Assembly: GCA_030562195.1 (NCBI GenBank)
Contig: CM060203.1
Span: 4,602,208 to 4,666,207, forward strand
Direction: 5' to 3'
Length of the DNA stretch: 64,000 nucleotides
From: Nipponacmea schrenckii
Taxonomy: Eukaryota > Mollusca > Gastropoda > Lottiidae
Position numbers and translations under genes: made by a program. The notes under the pieces were generated by a model. The model saw only the letters and a program-made list of their open reading frames with translations, did no database searches and was not told where the DNA came from. Shown piece after piece: positions 1 through 12,440 of the stretch (position 1 is its first letter; every line of letters begins with the position of its first letter).

Positions 1-2137
1 GAGGAGGACATGTTAATTATGACTTGACATTGGGTTAAATTGACCGGTCGGAATGATAATCAGGAACAAAGAACAAGCAATGTATTGAAGGGAATATACT
101 GTTGTCATTAAATTGGCTTTAGGGTTCAAATTCAGCTATCCATAGAATCTGATGTCTGGATCTCCAACAATTTGAAAAGGCTTTACTTAAATACAAAATC
201 TCCACTGGCAGGCCAACTATTTTTGTATTGACTTTGAGGTAACATAATAAACTTGGATTATTTTGGATCTGTTTCCTACCCAACCAATCGGATGATTAGA
301 CTTCTCCAAGCTTCATAAAATACAAGTAACAAGTTACACACGGAAAATTCCAAATTCCGACAATTCGTAAATCCTGAAAAAGGCTGTAAATCTTCCTCAA
401 AATCTTACTCAAACAACCCTTCTAGAATTATTTTACAATCTTGTTTAAAAATCATTTTGCCATCAAATTTCCACTGCAAACCAAACCTTTTTCTTATTTT
501 GAAACCAAGTTGGAAACCAAGAAGCTACATAAACTTCAACAATTAAAAGGAGCTTGCTATCAAAGACCTCAGTTCAAAAGATGACATTATTCAAAAATAA
601 TGATTTTAGAATTTAGCAAAAAATTGAATTATTAGACACGGTACCTTAACTATATCAAAACGTAATTCCTATTTTATATTTACAGTCGTTGAGGCGTTGA
701 TTTCACAATAGCCATGAGAAACAAAGTGAAACAATTAATACATTCCTAACAATGTCACAAAAAAACATTCATGTACAATAAGAAATTGGATAGAGAGGAA
801 GAGTAAAGTCAAGGTTCGTGAAGCAGAACGTTATTTTTTACCCAGAATACAATGCCTAGCTTGGTTTCAATCCAGCAACGTTGTTTTAAGTGCATTTTAA
901 CAACTTCGATGCTGTTTAAATTTTCATTTTATCTGCATTGAGAGAAAATAGCTAAAGGCTACATTAAGGGAATTTTTGCGTCACAATTTGGCTTTTCATT
1001 TTACGGTCTGGTGGCTGCATTAATTGTAATTGGAACCAAAAATACGCTTGTCACATGTAGTCAAGGTTCCAAAAATTAGAAATGCCTGAAACCATTTCAG
1101 GATGCCTTTCACATCTGCACTTAGTAATGCTTAATTGGAATTAGGTTTTAAATTTGCAATAATATCTGGTCTGAGATGCAATCAGGAAAATTCAAGAGAT
1201 CTCCAATGATCCAATTATCACTACAAAAGATATTCATTTCAAATTATGTGCATCATGGTAAAAACTTTTTTAAACTCCTTGACTTTGTTTTACACTTCTT
1301 GACATTGTTTTGGATTGTTAAAAGAACATCTTCGGAAATAATTATAAAGTTGAATGTTTGAAACACAATGAAATGGAATTTTACATCCTACTTTTCTGCT
1401 ACTTACTGGGCTAATGAAGGAAGTAAGGAAAGGAAACGTTGATTATTGAAAAACCCATTCCAAATATTTGGGGATCTTTAACATATACTATTTATACAAA
1501 TAGGGTATTACTATCAGACCACAATGGGTTAGTGGCATTTCTGTAAAGAATAAGAAAAAGAAATAGAAGGGCAACAAAACTGTTAGGTACCAGGCATTCA
1601 AGAAAATCATGCTCCACTCCTCCCTACAATGTCTAAGGGTCAATGGAAATAAAAAGTTTGAAGATTTACATTTGAAATAAACACATTCGTATATATCAGA
1701 TGTCACTGACAAAAAAAAATAAAAAACAAAACAAGCAACATATTCACAAAGTGGATGCAAATACAGGCGAAACTTTTATTTTTAGATGTTTTTTTGAACA
1801 ATAGATGAAGAAAACAATGCTTGAGACTAAAATACATTGTTTCAAGGAAATACAAAAATAAAGAATAGAATAGCCATTATTAATGGAAACATTAGGTACT
1901 AGTTTAAGCTGCTATAATATAAGCTTTGGCAAAACAAGTCTGAACTTATTTGTAGGAGAATTAATCCCTTCCTAAAGGAAATGTCTTTATTAATCTCCAG
2001 TTCAATAAACCAAGTAGGATATAAACTATTAATGTCATTTATAACATATTAAAGGAAAACATCAATGGAAGTCTTTTTATATATAAGTTCAAGGAACTTT
2101 TGGTATCATTATTATAATATAAGGGGAGCAAAAGCCA
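1..2137. other. No recognisable gene or repeat
   Basis: AT-rich sequence with no frame that looks coding. Frames of 61 codons (from 1176, plus) and 90 codons (to 1488, minus) have the low-complexity, Phe/Leu/Ile-rich composition expected from chance translation of AT-rich DNA. I see no tRNA, terminal inverted repeat or tandem array. Confidence 0.6.
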
Positions 2138-2243
2138 TGAGATTAATCTATTTGTGCTGATACAACAGTGCAGAGGACACTAGTAGATTTTATCTGAGAT
2201 TAATCTATTTGTGCTGATACAACAGCGCAGAGGACACTAGTAG
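2138..2243. repeat. 49-bp direct duplication, period 57 bp
   Basis: Two copies of a 49-bp sequence beginning TGAGATTAATCTATTTGTGC lie at 2138-2186 and 2195-2243, separated by 8 bp. They differ at one position (GTGCAG against GCGCAG), so the duplication is recent. It lies about 110 bp before the 19-bp minisatellite, and its 57-bp period is exactly three times that unit, which may be coincidence. Confidence 0.9.
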
Positions 2244-2351
2244 GCTAGATGTTATTTTCTTATAGAATGTGTACAACTTATGGAAATCTACTAGGTTTTA
2301 AAATAGTATTTAAGGCACAAATCCATGCAATAATACTTGACATAGAATATT

Positions 2352-2870
2352 CAAGAACTACATTGTATCAAGAACTTTACATTGTATCAAGAACTTTACA
2401 TTGTATCAAGAACTTTACATTGTATCAAATTACATTGTCTCAAGAACTTTACATTGTCTCAAGAACTTTACATTGTATCAAGAACTTTACATTGTATCAA
2501 GAACTTTACATTGTATCAAGAACTTTACATTGTATCAAGAACTTTACATTGTATCAAGAACTTTACATTGTCTCAAGAACTTTACATTGTCTCAAGAACT
2601 TTACATTGTATCAAGAACTTTACATTGTCTCAAGAACTATACATTGTCTCAAGAACTTTACATTGTATCAAGAACTTTACATTGTATCAAGAACTTTACA
2701 TTGTATCAAGAACTTTACATTGTATCAAGAACTTTACATTGTATCAAGAGCTTTACATTATATCAAGAGCTTTACATTGTATCAAGAACTTTACATTGTA
2801 TCAAGAGCTTTACATTGTGTCAAGAACTTTACATTGTATCAAGAACTTTACATTGAATCAAGAACTATTG
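2352..2870. repeat. 19-bp minisatellite, about 27 copies
   Basis: Tandem array of the unit CAAGAACTTTACATTGTAT, with TCTC for TATC, GAGC for GAAC and a few other variants, and truncated copies near the start. Neither 19 nor the unit sequence yields a stop in any forward frame, so all three plus-strand frames stay open across the array (for example 2249-2884, 2382-2900 and 2401-2856). These frames translate as the same 19-residue repeat in shifted register and show no sign of being genes. The array ends in degenerate copies near 2870. Confidence 0.97.
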
Positions 2871-5800
2871 TCAAGTTATCATAAGCCTTATTGGTGTTAG
2901 TATAACATAAAAACACACATACATTGAACATATAAATTTCATTACCTTTAATGTTAAGTTGCAGAGAGATTTGCACTTACTCTAACATGCCATAACTATT
3001 TTTAAAAATCCTGTTAAATACCAAATGTTATTTTATAAAAGAGAAATATTTTGATTTTAAATTTGAACTGTCAAGAACTGCATCGAACAACACATTTTAA
3101 TGATTTTTTCAAAAAAATCTGGTTCATGATCAACATAGCCCAGGGCTACTAACAAAAGCACCAATCAAAGACAAATGCCATATTTACCTAAGGGGGTTTA
3201 AGTGTCGCTTGTACAGAATCTTCTTGGAGAGAATAAAGAAATCTGCAATTAATATCAGGATTGTCCTAAGACTTGTCAATACAGTATTGAGTGAGTGGAA
3301 CCAAAAGACACATTCCAGTATCTCACTATATTGGAATTCTGGAATTCTTCTACAGACACTTGGTGAGTTTAGTTTTAATTTGAGATAATTTTCTATTGGT
3401 CTTTTTTAGTTTATGAGATTTTTTATATTCTATATCAATGTCCTAAATTTGTCTGTAGTGCTTGTCTGTAGGCTACTACAGTTTCCCTAACCTAGACTAT
3501 TGGCTCATTTCTATCACAATTTTCCTCATTGAACACTGTATTGTGTTGATGGCCTTCATTAATAGAGAAATTGAACAGTGCAAGTAGTCAACTTAATCTC
3601 AGTAAATTTTGAAAGTTAATTCTGAAATGACAGAAGGTCTGCTTCCAATCCCATCAATACAGCATCCTCTTTCTAAATTATCCAATAACATGTAAAATTT
3701 ACAGTCTGTGAGTAATTATTAATTATGTGACAAGGAAAGGATGACTCTCTTTTTGACAGTTCTCAAATTCTAATTTTACCATAAAATACTCGTAAATAGC
3801 AGGCATAAAACTGACAATGGTCTAGACTAACACACATAAACATATCAAAACTGTTATATTTTAATTGGAATTCATAACTTTCTACTGTTTCATAATTTCA
3901 TATCTGGTGCAAGCTTGTTTGTAAAATATAGCTTTGTCCAGCTTATTTTTCACAAAACATTGCATTCCCCATCAATCTGTATTGAAATTGAAAAAATCAC
4001 AGATCTGGTTGTGTTTTAGTGGTTTTGTGAGAATATTGTTAAAAAGGCCATGATTATTATTGAATGCTCTGTTCAACCAAAATATTCCAGATTGCATGTA
4101 AGGAATTGTTAGATTATAATTGTCATTGACTTGTAGCAGCTGTTTTTTGGTGACAGTATTGCACAACATTTAAATCAGAATAAAATTCAAGTTGGCAAGA
4201 AAATAAAGAAGATTTCAAACCTTCAGCCAGCCAAAGTGAACAACCACGTCAATTGAGAACCCAACTTACAAATTTACCCAACACCACCCAGTCTGATGTC
4301 TGTAATATGTATACACTGTCTCTATTAGTTAACTTTCTTCTAGCTATTACTAACTCTGCCCTAAACAATTCACCTCCATAAAAAAGAGCAGAAGATAATT
4401 TGCGGCTCCAATTTCATAAAATTTGAAGAAACTTGCTGTAATGTGTGTGAATTGTATGTAAGTTTAGACAAGATTTCAGCATTATCTAAACAAAAGATAG
4501 GCATATGTTGAAATTGTTTATGATCCTTGTCAAATGTAGGAATGAAAAATGCTGCAAGGGTCGAAGTTGTGGTCTGGGCCAGTTAAGATTTTGTATACAA
4601 ACCCTCGAGCTCTCCACTAGAATATGTCTTGTTTAGTCAAATTTATTAGAAAGTTTAAGATAACATTTAGACTCGACTGGGCTTGATTTGTTTATAAATT
4701 CTGGTATTAAGAATGAACGGTGTTGTATAAATGGTTGCCAAAAAGTATATTAACTTGGTGTCTTTACAGACAGATGGCCGGACTTAATTCACCTTCTTTT
4801 TCCCATTGAGTAATAGTATGTACATTACAATTTTTATATGGCATCTGTTTTGATAAACTGAAGGGACAAAAAATAACAATCTTTCTTTATTCTCAATTCT
4901 TGAAAATAGAACAGAAACAGCATCTACACAATGAATATATTTGTCTTGTATATTTCATACGACTAAATGATAGCGCAAATACTTTAAAATAAATTATATA
5001 TTAGAAATCTTCTATTATATCTATGATCAAGGATTGTTTTTACATTGATTAGCAGTAATATTTCTAGCAGCCATGTATATTTGAGAACCAGTGTTTAACT
5101 ATATCAATAACTACTTAGTTACTAATAAATGACGATCACTGATCACTAGTCAGCATCTCATCGACTATTTCCTATCAATAAACTATTTACTTGTCTTAGT
5201 AATGAGTGTGTGCAAACGCTAGTGTGTGCGAGTGTCATTATGTTGTTGACCCATGTATCATCTAGTGTTGATTTAGAACTAATATGAGCTACAAGACTAT
5301 TACTATTTAGTGCGAGCCTGGTATATTTTTTGCTGCGAGACTGTCATTTCTTCATGTGTCAATCAATATAGCATTCAATGGATTCTATTCTGTTGTAAAA
5401 AACATTGATTTGACTGTATTTGCCATCCTTGTCTGATTCTATATTCTAAAGGTCTGCTGATTTTTATAAGTATCATTTGGGTTTTGAGAAGAAAAAATAT
5501 GGACTTTTCTCTCACTTCATTCTGTTTGGGCTTTAAGTGAAGATAGGTAACAGCCTACATGTGCGTTAAGGAAATACAAAGTTATTAAACCACATCCTCC
5601 AATTTAAAAATATTTAGTCGAATCAAGCATCACTAACATCAGACTTTGAAGTTGGTTGAAAAGTTATAAAACTTCTTAGTTGCCTTTGTCTAGAACAAGA
5701 ATTAATCATGTCAATTTAAAACAAAAAATTCTGGTATTCATTTCTGAAACTGTCTACATGTTTTCTTTGCTACATCCATTAACTTATGAATCATGATATG

Positions 5801-6362
5801 CAATTCATTAAAAAGATACAAAATGGAGGCAGTTAGCTCTTCAGAGAATTTCACTAGCCCGCAGTAATTTTTTGGGAAAAAGTTAACAAATTACATGATC
5901 AAATAATTTTGAATGATCATTCATAAAAAAAATCTTCTCATATAAGAAGATAACATGCATTTAAATTTTGCATTTAATTAAAACATGAAAAGCTATTTGT
6001 TTATTAATGCCTGCAGATATAATAAGCTAAAATAATAAGTTAAATTTGAAACTGTACTATAGAAAATCTAATATGCAATTTGTGCATCCAATTAATTCAA
6101 ATCCCCTAACTTGGATTTTTTCACCCAAATTATTGTCATTACAAAAGGAAATCAAATATGTATTACCAAACTGAATTATAACAGCACATGCATGTAAAAT
6201 GACATGCGGGTATTTGTGCATGGCCTTTGTTAATTGTTAAAAGCAGTTAATGCAATTAAATATTTCCTAATATAATTGTAAGGATTTTAACTTTCTTCTG
6301 GCAAAGAATAACAATCTTTGATTTCTTATTGTTATGTTTTATTACATCTGTATCACTGGGGT
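2871..6362. other. No recognisable gene or repeat
   Basis: About 3.5 kb of AT-rich unique-looking sequence. A 65-codon minus frame (3972-4169) has no family resemblance I recognise. No tandem repeat, inverted repeat or RNA gene was seen. Confidence 0.55.
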
Positions 6363-6758
6363 TCACAAACAGTGTGCACTTATAGCAAAATAAAATGTGT
6401 AATATTCTTTATTTTGAAGAGGGGAAAATTTGATTTCGTTGAAATGTGGGGCTAGGGTGGTCCTGTTACTTCCTGGGGAGAAAACAAGTGAGCTGAATGC
6501 TTCTTGAAATAATGGAGGGGTGTCATTATTACGTTCTGTCACTTTAGCCTTAAAAATGGTAATGCCTATTTCATGTTGACACTGAAATCTGGAACCTGTA
6601 GCAGGAATAAGTATTGGAACAATGTAACTTCTAGAATTATGACAATGCTTCAATTCGTTTGGCTCAACATCTATTATATTAACATTCTTAGTACTTTTTA
6701 GTATACCGGTACCATCATTTCTTGTTATCTGTAATAAATGATACATTCCTCCACACAT
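6363..6758 (-). CDS. Orphan open frame, possible coding exon (131 codons)
   Basis: I do not recognise the product. This is among the longest non-repeat frames in the window. Its composition is less biased than the chance frames around it: mixed polar and hydrophobic residues, several Pro, Cys and His, and no long Phe/Leu runs. An in-frame TAG directly precedes the ATG. A plausible splice acceptor lies inside the frame on the minus strand: a T-rich stretch ending TTATTACAG just before codon 11. The true coding part may therefore be an exon of about 120 codons ending at the TGA near 6363. No signal peptide, membrane segment or catalytic motif is evident. It could be a last exon, a fragment of a mobile-element protein, or chance. 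Confidence 0.25.
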   Translation of the reverse strand: MCGGMYHLLQITRNDGTGILKSTKNVNIIDVEPNELKHCHNSRSYIVPILIPATGSRFQCQHEIGITIFKAKVTERNNDTPPLFQEAFSSLVFSPGSNRTTLAPHFNEIKFSPLQNKEYYTFYFAISAHCL

Positions 6759-7429
6759 CTAGTTTTTCGTCCATTTGGGGGAGAAGCGTTAATGGAAATG
6801 GTGTTTTCATGTTGCCCAATAAGATAACAGTAACATATTTTTCAAACTAACTTCACAAAAAATACTTTCTCACAAGAGGTTACGCATACATACCTGTGCC
6901 TATACTTTCGTAACATCACTTAACCGTAATGTTACAACCCACAATTCCCAGTTAAAATTGTATATTTGTCTACAGATCAGAAAGGTGTAGAATAATATTT
7001 TATGGTATTTGTTGAGGACACAACCAGTTAATGCATGTTCACATATCAAGTTTCTAGGAGACAAGTCAGACATTGAAAAAATGTACAGATTCACAAATCG
7101 TGCATGGAAAGCAAGGCAGGCGTTATGTCAGAAAAAGTCTGCACTTTAAACACAGGTCCTGTTCATTCACAAGATAATTTGGAAGGTTAAGGGTGAGAGG
7201 TCAGACAAGGTGACCTAATGTTTTTGGCAGCATGATAAGATATGTAGTAAATTTGATTATTAAATTAAAGCCAATTAGTGCCAATTAGAAATTGTGTAGC
7301 CAGTAATGGCATGATAGAATTAATCTTTTAATGCTTTAAAAAACTAAGATACAGCCAGTCTGAAGATATCAATTTCGATAACATGAGAATATACTTGTTG
7401 GTTTCAGACTAAAATTTTTACTGCTGCTT
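6759..7429. other. No recognisable gene or repeat
   Basis: AT-rich interval before the 36-bp array. A 64-codon minus frame (6900-7094) is not convincing. No other structure was seen. Confidence 0.5.
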
Positions 7430-9893
7430 CATAGAAATTATTCAGTTTCTTCTCCCTCCCAATTCATAGAACTTAGTTAGTTTCTTCTCCCTCCCAATTC
7501 ATAGAACTTATTCAGTTTCTTCCACTTCCCAATTCAGAGAACTTATTCAGTTTCTTCTCCCTCCGAATTCATAGAACTTATTCAGTTTCTTCTCCCTCCC
7601 AATTCATAGAACTTATTCATTTTCTTCTCCCTTCTCAATTCATAGAACTTATTCAGTTTCTTCTCCCTTCTCAATTCATAGAACTTATTCAGTTTCTTCT
7701 CAACCAAATTCATAGAACTTATTCAGTTTCTTCTCCCCCCCAATTCATAGAACTTATTCAGTTTCTTCTCAACCAAATTCATAGAACTTATTCAATTTCC
7801 TCTCCCTTCTCAATTCATAGAACTTATTCAGTTTCTTCTCCCTTCTCAATTCATAGAACTTATTCAGTTTCTTCTCAACCAAATTCATAGAACTTATTCA
7901 GTTTCTTCTCCCCCCCCCCCAATTCATAGAACTTATTCAGTTTCTTCTCCCTTCCCAATTCATAGAACTTATTCAGTTTCTTCTCCCTCCCAATTATAGA
8001 ACTTATTCAGTTTCTTCTCCCTCCCATATTATAGAACCTATTCAGTTTCTTTTCCCTCCAGTTTCAGAGAACTTATTCAGTTTCTTCTCCCTCCCAATTC
8101 ATACAACTTTTTCAGTTTCTTCTCCCTCCTAATTCATAGAAGTTATTCAGTTCCTTCTCCCTCCCAATTCATAGAACTTATTCAGTTTCTTCTCAACCCA
8201 ATTCATAGAACTTATTCAGTTTCTTCTCCCTTCCCAATTCATAGAACTTATTCATTTTCTTATCAACCCAATTCATAGAACTTATTCCGTTTCTTCTCCC
8301 TTCCAATTCATACAACTTATTCAGTTTCTTCTCAACCCAATTCATAGAACTTATTCAGTTTCTTCTCCCTCCCAATCCATAGAACTTATTCAGTTTCTTC
8401 TCAACCCAATTCATAGAACTTATTCAGTTTCTTCCTACTTCCCAATTCATAGAAGTTATTCAGTTCCTTCTCCCTCCCAATTCATAGAACTTATTCAGTT
8501 TCCTCTCCCACCCAATTCAGAGAACTTATTCAGTTTCTTCTCAACCAAATTCATAGAACTTATTCAGTTTCCTCTCCCTTCTCAATTCATAGAACTTATT
8601 CAGTTTCTTCTCCCTTCTCAATTCATAGAACTTATTCAGTTTCTTCTCAACCAAATTCATAGAACTTATTCAGTTTCTTCTCCCCCCCCCCCAATTCATA
8701 GAACTTATTCAGTTTCTTCTCCCTTCCCAATTCATAGAACTTATTCAGTTTCTTCTCCCTCCCAATTATAGAACTTATTCAGTTTCTTCTCCCTCCCATA
8801 TTATAGAACCTATTCAGTTTCTTTTCCCTCCAGTTTCAGAGAACTTATTCAGTTTCTTCTCCCTCCCAATTCATAGAACTTTTTCAGTTTCTTCTCCCTC
8901 CTAATTCATAGAAGTTATTCAGTTCCTTCTCCCTCCCAATTCATAGAACTTATTCAGTTTCTTCTCAACCCAATTCATAGAACTTATTCAGTTTCTTCTC
9001 CCTTCCCAATTCATAGAACTTATTCATTTTCTTATCAACCCAATTCATAGAACTTATTCCGTTTCTTCTCCCTTCCAATTCATACAACTTATTCAGTTTC
9101 TTCTCAACCCAATTCATAGAACTTATTCAGTTTCTTCTCCCTCCCAATCCATAGAACTTATTCAGTTTCTTCTCAACCCAATTCATAGAACTTATTCAGT
9201 TTCTTCCTACTTCCCAATTCATAGAAGTTATTCAGTTCCTTCTCCCTCCCAATTCATAGAACTTATTCAGTTTCCTCTCCCACCCAATTCAGAGAACTTA
9301 TTCTGTTTCTTCTCCCTCCCAATTCATAGAACTTATTCAGTTTCTTCTCAACCGAATTCATAGAATTTATTTCAGTTTCTTCTCCCTCCCAATGCTTAGA
9401 ACGTATTCAGTTTCTTCTCCCTCCAAATTAAGAGAACTTATTCAGTTTCTTCTCCCTCTGAAATCATAGAACTTATTCAGTTTCTTCTCCCTCCCAATTA
9501 AGAGAACTTATTCAGTTTCTCTGCCTCCCAATTCATAGAACCTATTCAGTTTCCTCTCCCACCCAATTATAGAACTTATTCAGTTTCTTCTCCCTCCCAA
9601 TTCATAGAACCTATTCAGTTTCCTCTCCTTCCCAATTCATAGAACTTATTCAGTTTCCTTTTCCTCCCAATTCAGAGAACTTATTCAGTTTCTTCTCCCT
9701 CCCAATTATAGAACTTATTCAGTTTCTTCTCCCTCCCAATTATAGAACTTATTCAGTTTCTTCTCCCTCCCAATTCATAGAAATTATTTAGTTTCCTCTC
9801 CCTCCCAATTCATAGAAATTATTTAGTTTCCTCTCCCTCCCAATTCATAGAAATTATTTAGTTACCTCTCCCTCCCAATTCATGTTCTTCAGG
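7430..9893. repeat. ~36-bp minisatellite, main array
   Basis: About 68 tandem units of 33-38 bp. A typical unit is TTCAGTTTCTTCTCCCTCCC followed by AATTCATAGAACTTAT. The main variant replaces CTCCCTCCC with CTCAACC(A), and some units carry runs of up to 11 C. Each plus-strand unit has a C/T-rich tract followed about 10 bases later by CATAG. There is no long open frame. The array begins at the ATAGAAATTATTCAG of about 7430, is interrupted at 9894 and resumes at 10141. Confidence 0.97.
7765..9308. repeat. 772-bp tandem duplication inside the 36-bp array
   Basis: Marker variants recur exactly 772 bp apart. The 11-C runs end at 7920 and 8692, and the five-T variant of the ACTTATTCAG step ends at 8112 and 8884. 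The string of variant units between them also matches in order. The two copies are about 7765-8536 and 8537-9308. The outer edges are accurate only to about one unit, because flanking units resemble each other. Confidence 0.9.
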
Positions 9894-10140
9894 CTTCCCT
9901 GAATCATGTTTAGCCAATAAATTAAAATGAATGAAAATAATAAATTCATTAACCAGGAGTTGTAAGATGATCCATTCCCCCAAATGAAAAAAAAATTAAA
10001 TGAAATGAGTTAATGACAAGTAATACCAATGCCATGATGCCTATTCAGTCAAAAGATAAGTCTGTGTACATAGGAGTTAAGATCTTTCTTGGAAAAAGAA
10101 TCTTTGCTCTAGAACTAGCAAAAACTACCATAAGAACAGA
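9894..10140. other. Non-repeat segment between the two arrays
   Basis: This ~247-bp stretch is the right flank of the first array. It recurs at about 11183-11429 as part of the 1289-bp duplication. No coding potential or RNA gene was seen in it. Confidence 0.85.
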
Positions 10141-11173
10141 GTTTCTTCTCCCTCCCAATTCATAGAACTTTTTCAGTTTCTTCTCCCTCCTAATTCATAG
10201 AAGTTATTCAGTTCCTTCTCCCTCCCAATTCATAGAACTTATTCAGTTTCTTCTCAACCCAATTCATAGAACTTATTCAGTTTCTTCTCCCTTCCCAATT
10301 CATAGAACTTATTCATTTTCTTATCAACCCAATTCATAGAACTTATTCCGTTTCTTCTCCCTTCCAATTCATACAACTTATTCAGTTTCTTCTCAACCCA
10401 ATTCATAGAACTTATTCAGTTTCTTCTCCCTCCCAATCCATAGAACTTATTCAGTTTCTTCTCAACCCAATTCATAGAACTTATTCAGTTTCTTCCTACT
10501 TCCCAATTCATAGAAGTTATTCAGTTCCTTCTCCCTCCCAATTCATAGAACTTATTCAGTTTCCTCTCCCACCCAATTCAGAGAACTTATTCTGTTTCTT
10601 CTCCCTCCCAATTCATAGAACTTATTCAGTTTCTTCTCAACCGAATTCATAGAATTTATTTCAGTTTCTTCTCCCTCCCAATGCATAGAACGTATTCAGT
10701 TTCTTCTCCCTCCAAATTAAGAGAACTTATTCAGTTTCTTCTCCCTCTGAAATCATAGAACTTATTCAGTTTCTTCTCCCTCCCAATTAAGAGAACTTAT
10801 TCAGTTTCTCTGCCTCCCAATTCATAGAACCTATTCAGTTTCCTCTCCCACCCAATTATAGAACTTATTCAGTTTCTTCTCCCTCCCAATTCATAGAACC
10901 TATTCAGTTTCCTCTCCTTCCCAATTCATAGAACTTATTCAGTTTCCTTTTCCTCCCAATTCAGAGAACTTATTCAGTTTCTTCTCCCTCCCAATTATAG
11001 AACTTATTCAGTTTCTTCTCCCTCCCAATTATAGAACTTATTCAGTTTCTTCTCCCTCCCAATTCATAGAAATTATTTAGTTTCCTCTCCCTCCCAATTC
11101 ATAGAAATTATTTAGTTTCCTCTCCCTCCCAATTCATAGAAATTATTTAGTTACCTCTCCCTCCCAATTCATG
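10141..11173. repeat. ~36-bp minisatellite, second array
   Basis: About 28 units of the same family as 7430-9893, matching units 8852-9884 in order and sequence because the block arose by the 1289-bp duplication. It starts abruptly at a mid-unit breakpoint and ends at the same degenerate TTATTTAGTTACC units as the first array. Confidence 0.96.
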
Positions 11174-11429
11174 TTCTTCAGGCTTCCATGAATCATGTTT
11201 AGCCAATAAATTAAAATGAATGAAAATAATAAATTCATTAACCAGGAGTTGTAAGATGATCCATTCCCCCAAATGAAAAAAAAATTAAATGAAATGAGTT
11301 AATGACAAGTAATACCAATGCCATGATGCCTATTCAGTCAAAAGATAAGTCTGTGTACATTGGAGTTAAGATCTTTCTTGGACAAAGAATCTTTGCTCTA
11401 GAACTAGCAACAACTACCATAAGAACAGA

Positions 11430-12440
11430 GATCAAAGATCTTCTGTGATTTATTGCATACAATCTGTTTGTTTTATTGTTATTAGTTTAAAATGAGGTTG
11501 GAAATAGTTTCCGCTGTCAATAGAAAAACAATTATTTCCGGCAATATTAGCCATGATTTGACTAGATCAATACACACTCTGCTCTACTTTAATGGCATCT
11601 ACACATCAACGGAATCACAAGTACTTAATGCTTGTCTTGAACATCTTTGATGATGTTTCTGTATGCAGGGCTCCTGATCTCTTGTGTTAGTCAGTTGTTT
11701 CTAATTGAAACTTAGAAAAGGCTAATATCCAGTCCATTAGATGAGCTAAAAAAACAGTATTTAAAATAGAAGATATTCCCTCTTTGCATACTGCATAGTG
11801 TTGCTGATTTACATTAATGCTTTTAATTACAGTAAAGAATGTCTTTAAACTGTATTAGGGTTTTCTGCTACAAGCCTACCTTGATACTAGGTAAAAGGGT
11901 TTGAAAATTCTAAAACACCTTATGCCATCACCCCATCTAAAATATGTTTGAAATCGGACCATATTATGCACACATATATTTTATATAATTTTTTACTGAA
12001 ATATATTCTCAGACTATGTTATCTATATGTTAAATTGTTTTCTTGTGATCAGATTTCAACCTTTAACCACAATCTCATTTCACTATTAAATTGATCATTT
12101 TACTTAAATCATAAAAAAGTCAATTTTTTTCTAGCCATCTCAATTTACAGTGGTATTTAAAAGTAGGGGAAACTGGGGAAGTAATCATCGTAGGTTAATC
12201 CTAACAACAATATTACTAGAGAAATAAAAAGGCTAGGATTAATAGCAACAGACTTTTTTTTCTATCCTCAGACATTTTTTTTGAGTGGCAAATTAGAAAT
12301 TTGCCACTCTTTGTTTTCATTAGACTTTTTTTTTTTTTTCGGGAAGCTCCCTAGCCCAACTCGAAAATGGTATAGAAATTTGGTTTGAAAAATACGATAA
12401 GATACGTACTGGAATAGAAAATGAATAAATAAAACTAAAA
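11430..12440. other. No gene seen; T-rich runs near 12250-12340
   Basis: AT-rich sequence with poly-T stretches at about 12254-12283 and 12323-12339, and no coding frame. CGGGAAGCTCCC at 12340-12351 is CpG-containing and may mark the approach to the repeat at 12441. Confidence 0.5.

Larger units (their letters stand above)
8852..11429. repeat. 1289-bp tandem duplication spanning array and flank
   Basis: Copy A is 8852-10140 and copy B 10141-11429. Each holds the distal part of the 36-bp array plus the following ~247-256 bp of non-repeat sequence. The join at 10140/10141 moves directly from flank (AAGAACAGA) back into a mid-array unit (GTTTCTTCTCCC), so the breakpoint is visible to the base. 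I noticed about five single-base differences (for example CCCTGAATC against CCATGAATC, and CTTGGAAAAAG against CTTGGACAAAG). The copies are therefore over 99% identical and the event is recent. Confidence 0.95.

Noticed and set aside
1203..1260. Shared repeat with the minus strand near 55590-55640
   Set aside because: Both translate to a QKIFIS word, but the DNA is only weakly alike over about 50 bp and does not extend.
1488..1760. 90-codon minus frame with apparent membrane segments
   Set aside because: Phe/Leu/Tyr-rich composition from A/T runs, with no domain or splice framing.
2249..2900. Three overlapping frames of 151-211 codons as repeat proteins
   Set aside because: They are the same 19-bp minisatellite read in three registers, with no start context, signal or non-repeat domain.
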